A stretch of 64,000 nucleotides of DNA from NCBI GenBank assembly GCA_019264575.1, contig JAHUZV010000025.1, positions 1 to 64,000 of the forward strand, read 5' to 3'. Positions 7,551 to 16,229 of this stretch are shown here, piece by piece (positions within the stretch are counted from its first letter, which is position 1; every line of letters starts with the position of its first letter). The translations under genes and the position numbers were made by a program. The DNA comes from Vulcanococcus sp. GTDB lineage: Bacteria; Cyanobacteriota; Cyanobacteriia; PCC-6307; Cyanobiaceae. The notes below the pieces were generated by a model. The model was not told the DNA's origin. It did not search any database and saw only the letters and a list, made by a program, of their open reading frames with translations.

Positions 7551-9341
7551 ATGGCGCTGGCCTCCGGCGGGCAACGCCACACCGGCATGCAGCAGCAGCC
7601 CGCCATCCTGCTCGGGCTGGTGGTGCTGTTTGCCTCGGCGATGGTGCTGCGGCTGGGCTGGCTGCAGTTGCTGCACGGTGACGAGAACCGGGCCCGGGCG
7701 GATGAGAACCGCATCCGGCTGCTGGCGCGCAATCCAGTGCGCGGCCGCATCCTCGATCGCAATGGGCAGGTGCTGGTTTCGAGCCGGCTCACCTACAGCC
7801 TCTACCTCCAGCCCAAGCTGGTGAACGATCAGACCTGGCCGGCGCTGCGGGCGCAGCTCAGCCAGCTGATGGGAGTGCCGGAAGCCCAGCTCGATCAGAA
7901 ACGCCGGGATGGTCCGGGGGCCCAGCGCTATCGCATCGAACTGGCCAGCGAGCTCACGCCGCAGCAGGTGCTGCGCTTCCGCGAGCAGAGCGCGGGCCTC
8001 AAGGGGGCTGAGGTGGATCTCGATGTGCTGCGCAGCTACCCCCACGGCTCCCTGGCCGCCCATGCCCTGGGCTACACCCAACCGATCACGGAGCAGGAGT
8101 ACAAGAGCCTGGCCAAGAAGGGCTATCAGATCCGCGATCGCATCGGCCGCATTGGCCTGGAGGCGGCCTTTGAGTCGCACCTGCGCGGGGCCTGGGGCGG
8201 CCAGATGGTGGAGGTGAACGCCATGGGTGAGATCCAGCGGATCTTGGGCGATCGGCCATCCAAGGCCGGCAAGGATCTGCAGACCACCCTCGATCTCGAT
8301 CTGCAGCGGGCGGCGGAGCAGGTGCTCAAAGACAAGCCCGGCGGCGCGATCGTGGCCCTCAATCCCGCCAATGGGGCGATCCTGGCCTTGGCCAGCCGGC
8401 CCACCTTCGATCCCAACTTCTTCTCCAAGAGCGTCACCACCCAGAAGGAGTACGACGCTCTGTTCAATTCACCGGTGAAGCCGCTGCTCAGCCGGGCGAT
8501 GAGCGCCTACGACCCCGGCAGCACCTGGAAGGCGGTGACGGCCATGGCGGGGATGGAGAGCGGCAAGTTTCCGCCCAACACCAAGCTGGTGACGCGGGGT
8601 TGCATCACCTACGGCGGCCATTGCTTCCCGGATCACAACGGGGCTGGCTTCGGCACGATCGGCTACGAGGATGCGCTGCGCTTCTCGAGCAACACCTTCT
8701 TCTATCAAATCGGTGTGGGTGTGGGTTCGATCGCCCTCCACAATGCGGCCTTGAGCCTGGGGTTCACCAAACCCTCTGGCATCGAGATCGGCTACGAGGA
8801 AAGTCTCGGTTTGGTGGGCAATGAGCGCTGGGCGGCCCAGGGCCGGGGCTGGTCCAAACCCGGCAGTACGCCCTGGATCCCGGAAGACATGGCCAGCATG
8901 TCGATCGGGCAGTCGGTGGTGCAGATCACGCCGCTGCAGCTGGCCCGGGCCTATGCCGTGTTCGCCAATGGCGGCTATCTGATCACCCCCCACCTGGTGG
9001 ATCAGGGGCTCGATTGGACTGATCCTCCGCGCCGCACCAAGGTGGATATCAAGCCCGCCACCCTGGCCACCATCGCTCGCGGTTTGCGCAAGGTGGTGTC
9101 GGATGGCACGGGGGCTGGCATGAACGTGCCCAACCTGCCGCCTGTTGCGGGTAAGACCGGCACCGCCGAAGACAGCACCGGGGGCCCCGATCACGCCTGG
9201 TTTGCCTGTTTTGCCCCCTATCCCAACAGCCAGATCGTGGTGGTGGCCTTTGCCCAGAACACTCCGGGTGGCGGATCGGTGCATGCCCTGCCGATGGCCC
9301 GCAAGGTGCTCGAGGTGTGGACGCAGCTGCGCAAGAGCTGA
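7551..9341 (+). CDS. mrdA: Penicillin-binding protein 2 (transpeptidase)
   Basis: This 596-residue class B penicillin-binding protein cross-links peptidoglycan during cell elongation. A short cytoplasmic N-terminus leads into one membrane helix (ILLGLVVLFASAMVLRLGWL), then the dimerisation domain with RGRILDRNGQ. The transpeptidase domain has all three active-site motifs: STWK (serine at about 324), SSN (about 380) and KTG (about 535). The family is shared with FtsI; the RNPVRGRILDRNG start and total length favour PBP2. It ends exactly where the convergent sqdX begins, with no spacer. Confidence 0.9.
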   Translation: MALASGGQRHTGMQQQPAILLGLVVLFASAMVLRLGWLQLLHGDENRARADENRIRLLARNPVRGRILDRNGQVLVSSRLTYSLYLQPKLVNDQTWPALRAQLSQLMGVPEAQLDQKRRDGPGAQRYRIELASELTPQQVLRFREQSAGLKGAEVDLDVLRSYPHGSLAAHALGYTQPITEQEYKSLAKKGYQIRDRIGRIGLEAAFESHLRGAWGGQMVEVNAMGEIQRILGDRPSKAGKDLQTTLDLDLQRAAEQVLKDKPGGAIVALNPANGAILALASRPTFDPNFFSKSVTTQKEYDALFNSPVKPLLSRAMSAYDPGSTWKAVTAMAGMESGKFPPNTKLVTRGCITYGGHCFPDHNGAGFGTIGYEDALRFSSNTFFYQIGVGVGSIALHNAALSLGFTKPSGIEIGYEESLGLVGNERWAAQGRGWSKPGSTPWIPEDMASMSIGQSVVQITPLQLARAYAVFANGGYLITPHLVDQGLDWTDPPRRTKVDIKPATLATIARGLRKVVSDGTGAGMNVPNLPPVAGKTGTAEDSTGGPDHAWFACFAPYPNSQIVVVAFAQNTPGGGSVHALPMARKVLEVWTQLRKS

Positions 9342-10493
9342 TCAGCCCACCAGGGCAGGTTTCTTGCTGCTGCTGAGCACCTGGCGGTAGTAGCCGCGCA
9401 GCTGTTCGGTGGCTCCGGCCCAGCCCCAGCGCTCGGCTTCCTGGCGGGCGTTGTGGCGCAGTTGCTCCCGCTGGCTGGGATCACCCAGTAGGCGCAGCGC
9501 GGCGGCGGTGAGGCTGCCGGCGCCGCCGTCCACCCCATCGGGTTCGTAGAGGCAGCCGTTCACGCCGTCGGTCACGATGTCAGGGATGCCGCCGCGGTTG
9601 GCGCCCACCACTGGGCAGCCGGCCGCCATCGCTTCGAGCAACACCAGGCCCAGGGTTTCGGTGCTGCTGGGGAAGAGGAAGGCATCGGCGCTGGCGTAGG
9701 CGCTGGCCAGTTCTTCGCCGGCCAGATAGCCCACGAAGGTGGCGGCGCTGCCGGCGAACAGGGTTTCCAGTTGCTGGCGGTAGGGGCCATCGCCCACCAG
9801 GGCCAGGCGCGCATCCGGCAGGGCATCGAGCACGGGCCGAATCCGCTCGATCTGCTTCTCAGCCGATAGGCGCCCGATGTAAAGCAGCAGCTTGCCGGTG
9901 TCACTGCGGCCGCCTAGTAGGCGCTGGCGCATGGCTTCGCTGCGCAGCTCGGGGCGGAACAGATCGGTGTCGACACCGCGCTGCCAGAGGGCGGTGTGCT
10001 GGATGCCCTTCTCGCTCAGCTCGGCAACCATCGCGGTGGAGGTGCAGAGGTTGAGCTGGGCCTGGTTGTGGGCGGCCTTGAGCAGTTCCCACAGCACCGG
10101 CTCGAGCATGCCGAGGCCGTAGTGCTCCAGGTATTTGGGCAGATGGGTGTGGTAGCTGGCCACCAGCGGATAGCCCTTGGTCTTGGCGATCCAGATGCCC
10201 CCCAGGCCCAGCACCGCGGGGTTCACCACGTGCACGAGATCGGGGTTGAACGCTTCCAGCGCATCCGACACCATCGGCCGCGGCAGGGCCAGCTTCAGCT
10301 CGGGATAGAGGGGCAGCGGCATGGCTGGCACCCCCAGCACCTGGGCGCCCATGTAGGTGTCGGGTGCACCCTCCGGGCAGACGATCAGCACCTCATCGCC
10401 GGCCGCCACCAGATGCTGCACCGTTTTGGTGAGACGGGTCACGATCCCGTCCACCTTCGGCAGGAAGGTTTCGGTGAAGAGGGCGATCTTCAA
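9342..10493 (-). CDS. sqdX: Sulfoquinovosyltransferase SqdX (GT4)
   Basis: This 383-residue GT4 glycosyltransferase is expected to transfer sulfoquinovose from UDP-sulfoquinovose to diacylglycerol, the last step of sulfolipid (SQDG) synthesis. The N-terminus MKIALFTETFLPKVDGIVTR, the SYHTHLPKYLEHYG block and the GT4 donor site with FPSSTETLGLVLLEAMAAG all fit SqdX. Directly upstream on the same strand, 19 bases away, is sqdB, which makes its donor, so the pair forms a sulfolipid operon. Confidence 0.93.
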   Translation of the reverse strand: MKIALFTETFLPKVDGIVTRLTKTVQHLVAAGDEVLIVCPEGAPDTYMGAQVLGVPAMPLPLYPELKLALPRPMVSDALEAFNPDLVHVVNPAVLGLGGIWIAKTKGYPLVASYHTHLPKYLEHYGLGMLEPVLWELLKAAHNQAQLNLCTSTAMVAELSEKGIQHTALWQRGVDTDLFRPELRSEAMRQRLLGGRSDTGKLLLYIGRLSAEKQIERIRPVLDALPDARLALVGDGPYRQQLETLFAGSAATFVGYLAGEELASAYASADAFLFPSSTETLGLVLLEAMAAGCPVVGANRGGIPDIVTDGVNGCLYEPDGVDGGAGSLTAAALRLLGDPSQREQLRHNARQEAERWGWAGATEQLRGYYRQVLSSSKKPALVG

Positions 10494-10512
10494 GGCAGGA
10501 GGCCGGGTGGGA

Positions 10513-11706
10513 TCAGGCCGCCTGGATGGCAGCTTCCTGGGCTTTGGTCCAGGCGGAGATGCAGGGGATGCGGCTGCGGTCGCAGCGATCGGCGTAGCGA
10601 CCGGCGATCTCCACCACTTCCTTGAGCAGGCCGTCGTCGAGCGTGGTGGGGTTGAGGCCCAGCTCGATGAAGCAGCGGTTGTCCACGATCAGATCGTTCT
10701 CCACCGCCTCGTTGCGGGGGTTGGGCAGATGGTTGATCTGGGCGCCGGTGAGGGCGGCCACCTTCTTGGCCAGCTCACCCACCTGATGGCTTTCGGTCAT
10801 CTGGTTGAAGATCTTCACCCGCTCGCCTTTCTCTGGCGGGTTCTCCAGGGCCAGCTGCACGCAGCGCACCGAGTCGCGGATGTGGATGAAGGCGCGGGTT
10901 TGGCCGCCAGTGCCGTGCACCGTAAGCGGATAGCCGATGGCCGCCTGCATCAAGAAGCGGTTGAGCACCGTGCCGTAGTCACCGTCGTAGTCGAACCGGT
11001 TGGTGAGGCGCGGGTCGCGGTCGGTGGCTTCGGTGTTGGTGCCCCAGACGATGCCCTGGTGCAGATCCGTGATCCGCACCTTGTCGTTCTTGTTGTAGTA
11101 GAGGAAGAGCAGCTGATCGAGCGTCTTCGTCATGTGATAGACGCTGCCCGGGCTGGCGGGGTGCAGGATCTCTTCTTCGAAGCGGCTGCCATCGGGCTGG
11201 GGCACCTCCACCTTGAGGTAGCCCTCGGGGATGGTGGCGCCGCGGTGGGAGCCATAGCCGTACACGCCCATGGTGCCCAGGTGCACCACATGGATGTCGA
11301 GGCCGCTCTCCACGATGGCGGCCAGCAGGTTGTGGGTGCCGTTGACGTTGTTATCAACGGTGTAGCGCTTGGTGGCGCTGCTCTTCATCGAATAGGGAGC
11401 GGCGCGCTGTTCGGCGAAGTGCACCACCGAATCCGGGCGCTCCTCCAGCAGAAGATCCAGCAGCCGCTGATATTCGTGGGCGATGTCCATGTGCACGAAG
11501 CGCATGGGCTTGCCGCCGGTTTGCTCCCAAGCGGTGAGCCGATCGGGCATGGTGGCGATCGGCGTCAGCGATTCCACCGCCAGATCAATGTCGATCTTGC
11601 GGCGGCTCAGGTTGTCCACGATCAACACGTCGTGGCCCTGGTCGGCCAAGTTCACGGCGCAGGGCCAGCCGCAGAAGCCGTCACCGCCGAGAACGAACAC
11701 CTTCAC
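10513..11706 (-). CDS. sqdB: UDP-sulfoquinovose synthase SqdB
   Basis: This 397-residue short-chain dehydrogenase-type enzyme makes UDP-sulfoquinovose from UDP-glucose and sulfite. The NAD-binding GGDGFCGWPCA motif lies at residues 8-18, and the characteristic NLSRRKIDIDL segment follows. The catalytic Tyr/Lys lie in SVYHMTKTLDQ. It is the first gene of the sqdB-sqdX pair. The 68 bases upstream separate it from the small Psb34-like gene on the same strand. Confidence 0.96.
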   Translation of the reverse strand: MKVFVLGGDGFCGWPCAVNLADQGHDVLIVDNLSRRKIDIDLAVESLTPIATMPDRLTAWEQTGGKPMRFVHMDIAHEYQRLLDLLLEERPDSVVHFAEQRAAPYSMKSSATKRYTVDNNVNGTHNLLAAIVESGLDIHVVHLGTMGVYGYGSHRGATIPEGYLKVEVPQPDGSRFEEEILHPASPGSVYHMTKTLDQLLFLYYNKNDKVRITDLHQGIVWGTNTEATDRDPRLTNRFDYDGDYGTVLNRFLMQAAIGYPLTVHGTGGQTRAFIHIRDSVRCVQLALENPPEKGERVKIFNQMTESHQVGELAKKVAALTGAQINHLPNPRNEAVENDLIVDNRCFIELGLNPTTLDDGLLKEVVEIAGRYADRCDRSRIPCISAWTKAQEAAIQAA

Positions 11707-11774
11707 CGCTGGACTCCTGGTTGGCGAGCGACTGATCGGGCATCCGCTCCGTCAGGGCAAGCTACTACAGGGAT

Positions 11775-11942
11775 TCAGCTGATCCCTGCGGCCACGCCCA
11801 CCAGCAGCAGCACGAGCACGGCACCGCCGATCAGCAGCATCTTGCTGTTGGCGCTGCTGCTTTCGCCCACCTCCATCACTTCCATCCGGGGTTCCTTGGC
11901 GAAGGCGTTGAGCCTGCCGCCGTCCTCTTCGGTGACCTGCAT
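11775..11942 (-). CDS. Psb34 / Ssl1498-family small membrane protein
   Basis: This 55-residue protein starts MQVTEEDGGRLNAFAKEPRM and ends with one membrane helix (MLLIGGAVLVLLLVGVAAG). The TxExGGxLNxFAxEPxM pattern is the hallmark of the Ssl1498 light-harvesting-like family, whose Synechocystis member is known as Psb34 and binds photosystem II assembly intermediates. Assignment rests on that motif and the single helix. It lies 68 bases upstream of sqdB and may share its transcript; SQDG is itself a photosystem II lipid. Confidence 0.75.
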   Translation of the reverse strand: MQVTEEDGGRLNAFAKEPRMEVMEVGESSSANSKMLLIGGAVLVLLLVGVAAGIS

Positions 11943-12011
11943 CGCAGTGGTGCGTCGTTCAGACGACAGTACGGAGGGTTTTCAGGATTGCCACCCTCCC
12001 GTTCAGAAGCT

Positions 12012-12845
12012 TCACGTGCCCACGCGCCCGGCGGTGGGAGAGCTGGGGCTGGCTTCGGCCCGCACTGGCAGACGGCCTGCGTGGAAGGCTGTCCGGCCGG
12101 CTTCGCAGGCCAGCGCCATCGCCCGCGCCATCGCGGCCGGATCGCCGGCCAAGGCAATAGCGCTGTTGATCAGCAGGGCATCGGCTCCCATCTCCATCGC
12201 CTGAGCGGCTTCGCTGGGGACTCCCAGGCCGGCATCCACCACCACCGGCACGGTGGCGTTTTCGATGATCAGGGCAATGTTGGCGGCGTTGCGGATGCCC
12301 TGTCCGGAGCCGATCGGTGAGCCCAGGGGCATCACGGTGGCGCAGCCGGCTTCTTCCAACCGTTTGGCCAAGAGCGGATCAGCATTGATGTAGGGCAGCA
12401 CGGTGAAGCCCTCTTTCACCAGTTGCTCGGCCGCTTCCAGGGTGCCGATTGGATCGGGCAGCAGGTGCCGCGTGTCGGGAATCACCTCCAGCTTCACGAA
12501 GGTGTTGTCTTCCTGGCCGGCCAGCTTGGCCAGTTCCCGCCCAAGGCGCGCCACCCGGATCGCCTCCTCGGCTGTGGCGCAGCCGGCGGTGTTGGGCAGC
12601 ATCCAGATCCGCTGCCAGTCGATCGCCTCCATCAGCCCTTCATGGCCAGCGGCCTGGCTTTGCACGCGCCGCACCGCCACCGTCACGATGTCGCAGGCGC
12701 TGCTCGCCAGGCTGGCCTGCATCGCCTGGATGCTCGGGTATTTGCCGGTGCCGGTCATCAGCCGGCTGCGGAAGCTGCGCCCGCCGATCACCAGGGGGTC
12801 GTTCTGCTGGCTGGTAGTGGCGGTCACGGCAGCGGTTGGGGCCAT
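12012..12845 (-). CDS. thiG: Thiazole synthase ThiG
   Basis: The 277-residue TIM-barrel enzyme forms the thiazole phosphate moiety of thiamine from deoxyxylulose 5-phosphate, dehydroglycine and the ThiS thiocarboxylate. Family blocks seen are [16 protein letters not shown], the Schiff-base Lys in FVKLEVIPD, and [14 protein letters not shown] with VVDAGLG, which build the phosphate site. The ATG at 12845 (MAPTAAVT) is preferred to the frame's first ATG at 12869. A DAO-family oxidase that could supply dehydroglycine lies far away at 48.3 kb. Confidence 0.95.
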   Translation of the reverse strand: MAPTAAVTATTSQQNDPLVIGGRSFRSRLMTGTGKYPSIQAMQASLASSACDIVTVAVRRVQSQAAGHEGLMEAIDWQRIWMLPNTAGCATAEEAIRVARLGRELAKLAGQEDNTFVKLEVIPDTRHLLPDPIGTLEAAEQLVKEGFTVLPYINADPLLAKRLEEAGCATVMPLGSPIGSGQGIRNAANIALIIENATVPVVVDAGLGVPSEAAQAMEMGADALLINSAIALAGDPAAMARAMALACEAGRTAFHAGRLPVRAEASPSSPTAGRVGT

Positions 12846-12919
12846 GCAGCGAACGTACCGCGCGGTCATGACTGATCGGCCGGGATCCCCTTAGCCTTGG
12901 CCCACTTCTAAAGAGTGCT

Positions 12920-13441
12920 GTGATTCCGTTGCTGCTGGCTGCCACGCCCCTGCCCGTGGGTAGTGCGGTGCCCTTCCAGGAGCCCGCGGCGGTGTCGACT
13001 CCACTCACCGAGAACTTCGGCCAGCAGGCACCGGTGCGCACCTTTGATCCGGTGGCCCGGGCGGCTGATCTGGCCAGCACCATGCCGCGGCAATGGAGCG
13101 GCACCTACCAACCGTTTGCTGGTGGTAGCCCGGTGACCGTCCAGCTCGATGTGTCGGCCGTGCAGGCCATGGGCCAGATGGTGGACCTGCGCGGCCAGAT
13201 GACCGTTGGCTCCACCACCCTGCCGGTGCAAGGCAATCTCAACGCCAGCTCCGATCAGCTCGATCTGCTGCTGCTGGGTGATGTGAGCGCAGCCGGCCTT
13301 GAGGATGGCGGTCGTTTCCTTGGCCTGCAGGGCTTCACCCTGTCGGGTTGGAGCGCTCCGCGGCTCACCAATCCTGGTGGCCAGCTGGTGCTCAATCCGG
13401 TCAGAACAGGTGGGGCGCCTGCCGTTCGCGGTCTCTGGTGA
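12920..13441 (+). CDS. Secreted hypothetical protein
   Basis: This 173-residue product starts at GTG with MIPLLLAATPLPVGSA, a short hydrophobic N-terminus that may be a signal peptide. The rest is a beta-rich, low-charge sequence with a central PRQWSGTYQPFAGG segment followed by alternating hydrophobic strands (VTVQLDVSA, MVDLRGQMTVG, LDLLLLGDV). This suggests a small beta-barrel or lipocalin-like fold. I cannot name the family. It is convergent with the TPR gene, and the two do not overlap if that gene's frameshift is corrected. Confidence 0.6.
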   Translation: MIPLLLAATPLPVGSAVPFQEPAAVSTPLTENFGQQAPVRTFDPVARAADLASTMPRQWSGTYQPFAGGSPVTVQLDVSAVQAMGQMVDLRGQMTVGSTTLPVQGNLNASSDQLDLLLLGDVSAAGLEDGGRFLGLQGFTLSGWSAPRLTNPGGQLVLNPVRTGGAPAVRGLW

Positions 13442-13453
13442 GACCGGAGTGGC

Positions 13454-13974
13454 TCAGGCGGCGGTGCGCTCCAGCCGCTTGAGCCGCTTTTGGCGGTGCC
13501 GTTGCTGCTGTCGAGCTCGAGCACCTTCAGATAGTTCTCTTTGGCTTCCTCGGGCTTTTGCTGCTTCTCGAGGGCGAACGCCAGGTTGTTCAGGGCCACC
13601 GGGTAGTCGGCCTTGGCCTTCAGGGCTGCGCGGTAGTGCTTGATGGCAGCGGCGTAGTTGCTTTGGGCTGCCAGCGCAAAGCCCAGTGCATTTTCGATCA
13701 ACGCCTGGGCTTCGGGGGGTTCAGCAGCGGAGTATTTGCTCGCCAGCTTCAGATTGTCGATGGCTTGGCCGTAGAGCCGCTTGCGCAGCTGCACGGAGGC
13801 CAGCTCGTAGAGGTCAGCGGCCGATTGTTCACCGGCTTTGCTCGCTTGCTCCAGACGGATCAGCGCAACTTCGTCGCGCCGAACCCGCAGGATCTGGCGT
13901 GCCACCAACACAGCGGCACCGCCAAGAATCACTAAAAGCCCGATCAGGTAGGCCTGAGGAAGCGAAAAATCCAT
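13454..13974 (-). CDS. Membrane-anchored TPR protein with an apparent -1 frameshift near its 3' end
   Basis: An N-terminal membrane helix (AYLIGLLVILGGAAVLVARQ) is followed by two or three tetratricopeptide repeats (LIENALGFALAAQSNYAAAI, YPVALNNLAFALEKQQKPEE). After LDSSNGTAK the frame becomes Ser/Pro/Arg-rich junk and runs to 13255, antisense inside the neighbouring gene. Inserting one A in the A4 run (plus-strand TTTT, 13488-13491) gives TAKKRLKRLERTAA and a stop at 13454, which is the expected TPR tail and leaves 12 bases to the convergent gene. The indel may be a sequencing error or a real mutation; the read-through protein would have 239 residues. Confidence 0.65.
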
Positions 13975-14009
13975 CAACCAACCCGATCAGGCATCGCAGA
14001 GGTTAACGG

Positions 14010-14357
14010 TCAGCTCTTGGCTGCACCCACCACAGCGGTGAAGCTGCTGGGATCCACAACAGCGAGCTGGGCCAGCATCTTGCGGTTGAGCTGCACGTCA
14101 GCCTTCTTGAGGCCACCGATCAGGCGGCTGTAGCTCAGGCCGTTCAGGCGAGCAGCAGCGTTGATGCGGGCGATCCACAGGCGACGGAAGTCACGCTTAC
14201 GGCGACGACGGTCGCGGTACGCGTTGCAGAGGGCTTTCATCACCCGCTGGTTGGCGGTGCGGAAGAGCGAGCCGTTGCCGCCGCGGAAGCCGCGGGCTAG
14301 GCGAAGAATCTTGTTGCGGCGCTTACGGGCGACATTGCCCCTCTTAACGCGTGCCAT
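14010..14357 (-). CDS. rplT: 50S ribosomal protein L20
   Basis: This 115-residue, strongly basic protein has the L20 sequence ([20 protein letters not shown] and [17 protein letters not shown]). It binds 23S rRNA early in large-subunit assembly. It lies 45 bases downstream of rpmI on the same strand, the usual rpmI-rplT pair. In other bacteria L20 represses this operon through an mRNA leader; no such leader can be defined here. Confidence 0.98.
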   Translation of the reverse strand: MARVKRGNVARKRRNKILRLARGFRGGNGSLFRTANQRVMKALCNAYRDRRRRKRDFRRLWIARINAAARLNGLSYSRLIGGLKKADVQLNRKMLAQLAVVDPSSFTAVVGAAKS

Positions 14358-14402
14358 CGATGGTCCTCAGAAAACGGTGATACAGCGGGTCAGCCGGGCG
14401 AT

Positions 14403-14600
14403 TCAGCTGTAGGGGAGCATGGCGCGCACGTTGTCCGCGTCGCGCTCGTCAACCACGGCCATGGTGCCGAGGAAACGCTTGCGCTTCGGGCTCTTGTGGT
14501 CGAGCAGGTGGTTGCGGAAAGCGTGGCGGCGCATGAACTTTCCGCTGCCGGTGGCTTTGAACCGCTTGGCGGCTGCTTTGCGGGTCTTGAGCTTCGGCAT
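14403..14600 (-). CDS. rpmI: 50S ribosomal protein L35
   Basis: This 65-residue basic protein begins [20 protein letters not shown] and contains [19 protein letters not shown], both diagnostic of L35. It is the first gene of rpmI-rplT. Its promoter must lie in the 93 bases between its start and the divergent SpoIID-like lipoprotein gene. infC is not adjacent, unlike in many bacteria. Confidence 0.98.
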   Translation of the reverse strand: MPKLKTRKAAAKRFKATGSGKFMRRHAFRNHLLDHKSPKRKRFLGTMAVVDERDADNVRAMLPYS

Positions 14601-14693
14601 TGTCTACGCGCTCGGGCACAAACGATGAGGGTACGACCTGGGAGTCCCTTCCGCCAACTCCCCCTAGGGTCGGGCGGCGCCTGGATCGATGCG

Positions 14694-16205
14694 ATGGCTG
14701 CTGCTCGAGCCCTCACAGCCCTGCTGTCGCTATCGCTGCTGGCGGCGGGTTGCCAGGGGGCGGACGCGGAATCGCTCACCCGCCTGCCGGTGCCCAAGCC
14801 GCCGGCGGTGCAGGGCGCCAAGCCTGTGCTCTGGGTGTCGTTGGCAGCCCATCTCGGCGGCCAACCGTTGGCGTTGGAGGGAGCCTCAGCGCCCCTGCAG
14901 CTGGTGGATGCCCGCGGCGAACGGTTCAGTACCCGGCGCGTGCATCTGCGCTGGGTGGCGCAGGCCCTGCCCGAGCCGATTGAGATCCGCCGCAGCGTGT
15001 TGGGCCCTTTCGCCAGCTTTGAAGCGGCGGAGCAGGCCGCGCTGGCTTGGCGAGCCCTGGGCGTGCTGGCTGAGGTGGCCCACCCCCGCGATTGGGAGGT
15101 GTGGGCTCCCGCTGCTGCTCTGGCCCCTCCGGGCATGGCTCCGCGCCTGCTGCTGCAGCGGCTCACCCAGCAGCGGGTGCTGCAGTTCAACTCGGCCTCC
15201 GGATGGCGGAGCCTGGCGGGGCCCGTGCAGATTCAGGCCCCTGGAGGGCTGCGCTTCAACGGCGGTGTGTTCAGCGGGCCGTTCCGGCTGCAGGCCGATG
15301 CCTACGGCAGCTGGACTCTGGTGGAGGAGGTGCCGCTTGAGCGATACCTGCAGGGCGTGGTGCCCCATGAAATCGGTGCCGGTTCGCCGCCGGCGGCCCT
15401 CGCGGCGCAGGCGGTGCTCGCCCGCACCTGGGCCCTGCGCAATCGGCACCGCTTCGCGGTGGATGGCTACCACCTCTGCTCCGACACGCAGTGCCAGGTG
15501 TACAGCGATCCCCGCACGGCCGGATCAGCGGTGCGCCAGGCCGTGAGTCGCACCGCTGGTCAGGTGCTGGCGCAAAACGGTGAGCCGATTCATGCGGTGT
15601 ATCACGCCAGCAACGGTGGCGTGAGTGCTGATGAAGACGAGGCCTGGCCGCTGCCGGAGCTGGGCTACCTCGAGCCGTCTCTTGATCTGGCTGGCGCTGC
15701 GGCGCAGGGGTTGAGCCTGCCGCTTGATGCCCAGGAGGTGGCGGCGTTGCTTGCCCGCCGATCCGGTGTGGTGGGCGCCACGCATCCGTTGTTCCGCTGG
15801 CGGCGCCAGCTGGATCAGGCCAGCCTGCGCAAGGGCCTTGGGCCAAGGGCGGCCAGCCTCGGCTCGCCGCTCAAGCCGGTGGTGTTGGAGCGCGGCCCCA
15901 GCGGGCGGGTGGTGCGTCTGGCGATCGAGGGGCCTGGCGGGCGGGTGGTGCTGGAGCGCGATGCCATCCGCCGCACCTACCGCCAATTGCCCAGCACGCT
16001 GTTTGTGCTGGCCCCCAGCGCTGCAGGGAGCTGGAGCGTGGTGGGTGGTGGCTTCGGCCATGGGGCCGGCCTGTCGCAGGCGGGAGCGATTGATCTGGCC
16101 GCGCGGGGCTGGAGCGTGGAGCAGATCCTCAATCGCTATTACCCCGGTGCGCGCTTGGTGCCGATTCAGACCCTGCCTGAAGAGGGCCATCGCGGAGCCC
16201 TCTAA
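14694..16205 (+). CDS. SpoIID/LytB-domain lipoprotein
   Basis: The 503-residue product has a lipoprotein signal (LLSLSLLAAGCQG, Cys at about residue 18). The C-terminal two thirds match the SpoIID/LytB family, with the conserved VPLERYLQGVVPHEIG, AVLARTWALRNRHRFAVDGY and YHASNGGVSADEDE blocks, and a final GGGFGHGAGLSQAGA motif. SpoIID is a lytic transglycosylase of denuded peptidoglycan in spore formers; in cyanobacteria a wall-remodelling role is likely but unproven. The ATG at 14694 was chosen because it places the lipobox correctly. Confidence 0.85.
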   Translation: MAAARALTALLSLSLLAAGCQGADAESLTRLPVPKPPAVQGAKPVLWVSLAAHLGGQPLALEGASAPLQLVDARGERFSTRRVHLRWVAQALPEPIEIRRSVLGPFASFEAAEQAALAWRALGVLAEVAHPRDWEVWAPAAALAPPGMAPRLLLQRLTQQRVLQFNSASGWRSLAGPVQIQAPGGLRFNGGVFSGPFRLQADAYGSWTLVEEVPLERYLQGVVPHEIGAGSPPAALAAQAVLARTWALRNRHRFAVDGYHLCSDTQCQVYSDPRTAGSAVRQAVSRTAGQVLAQNGEPIHAVYHASNGGVSADEDEAWPLPELGYLEPSLDLAGAAAQGLSLPLDAQEVAALLARRSGVVGATHPLFRWRRQLDQASLRKGLGPRAASLGSPLKPVVLERGPSGRVVRLAIEGPGGRVVLERDAIRRTYRQLPSTLFVLAPSAAGSWSVVGGGFGHGAGLSQAGAIDLAARGWSVEQILNRYYPGARLVPIQTLPEEGHRGAL

Positions 16206-16229
16206 AGTTCGCAAGACCTGGAACAAGTC

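Noticed and set aside
10357..12204. 615-codon plus-strand open frame over sqdX/sqdB
   Set aside because: Antisense to two well-supported genes and rich in His/Gly/Val with no family features; a high-GC shadow frame.
13255..13453. Extension of the TPR gene beyond its expected end
   Set aside because: The residues are Ser/Pro/Arg-rich and antisense to the secreted hypothetical; a frameshift in an A4 run explains it better.
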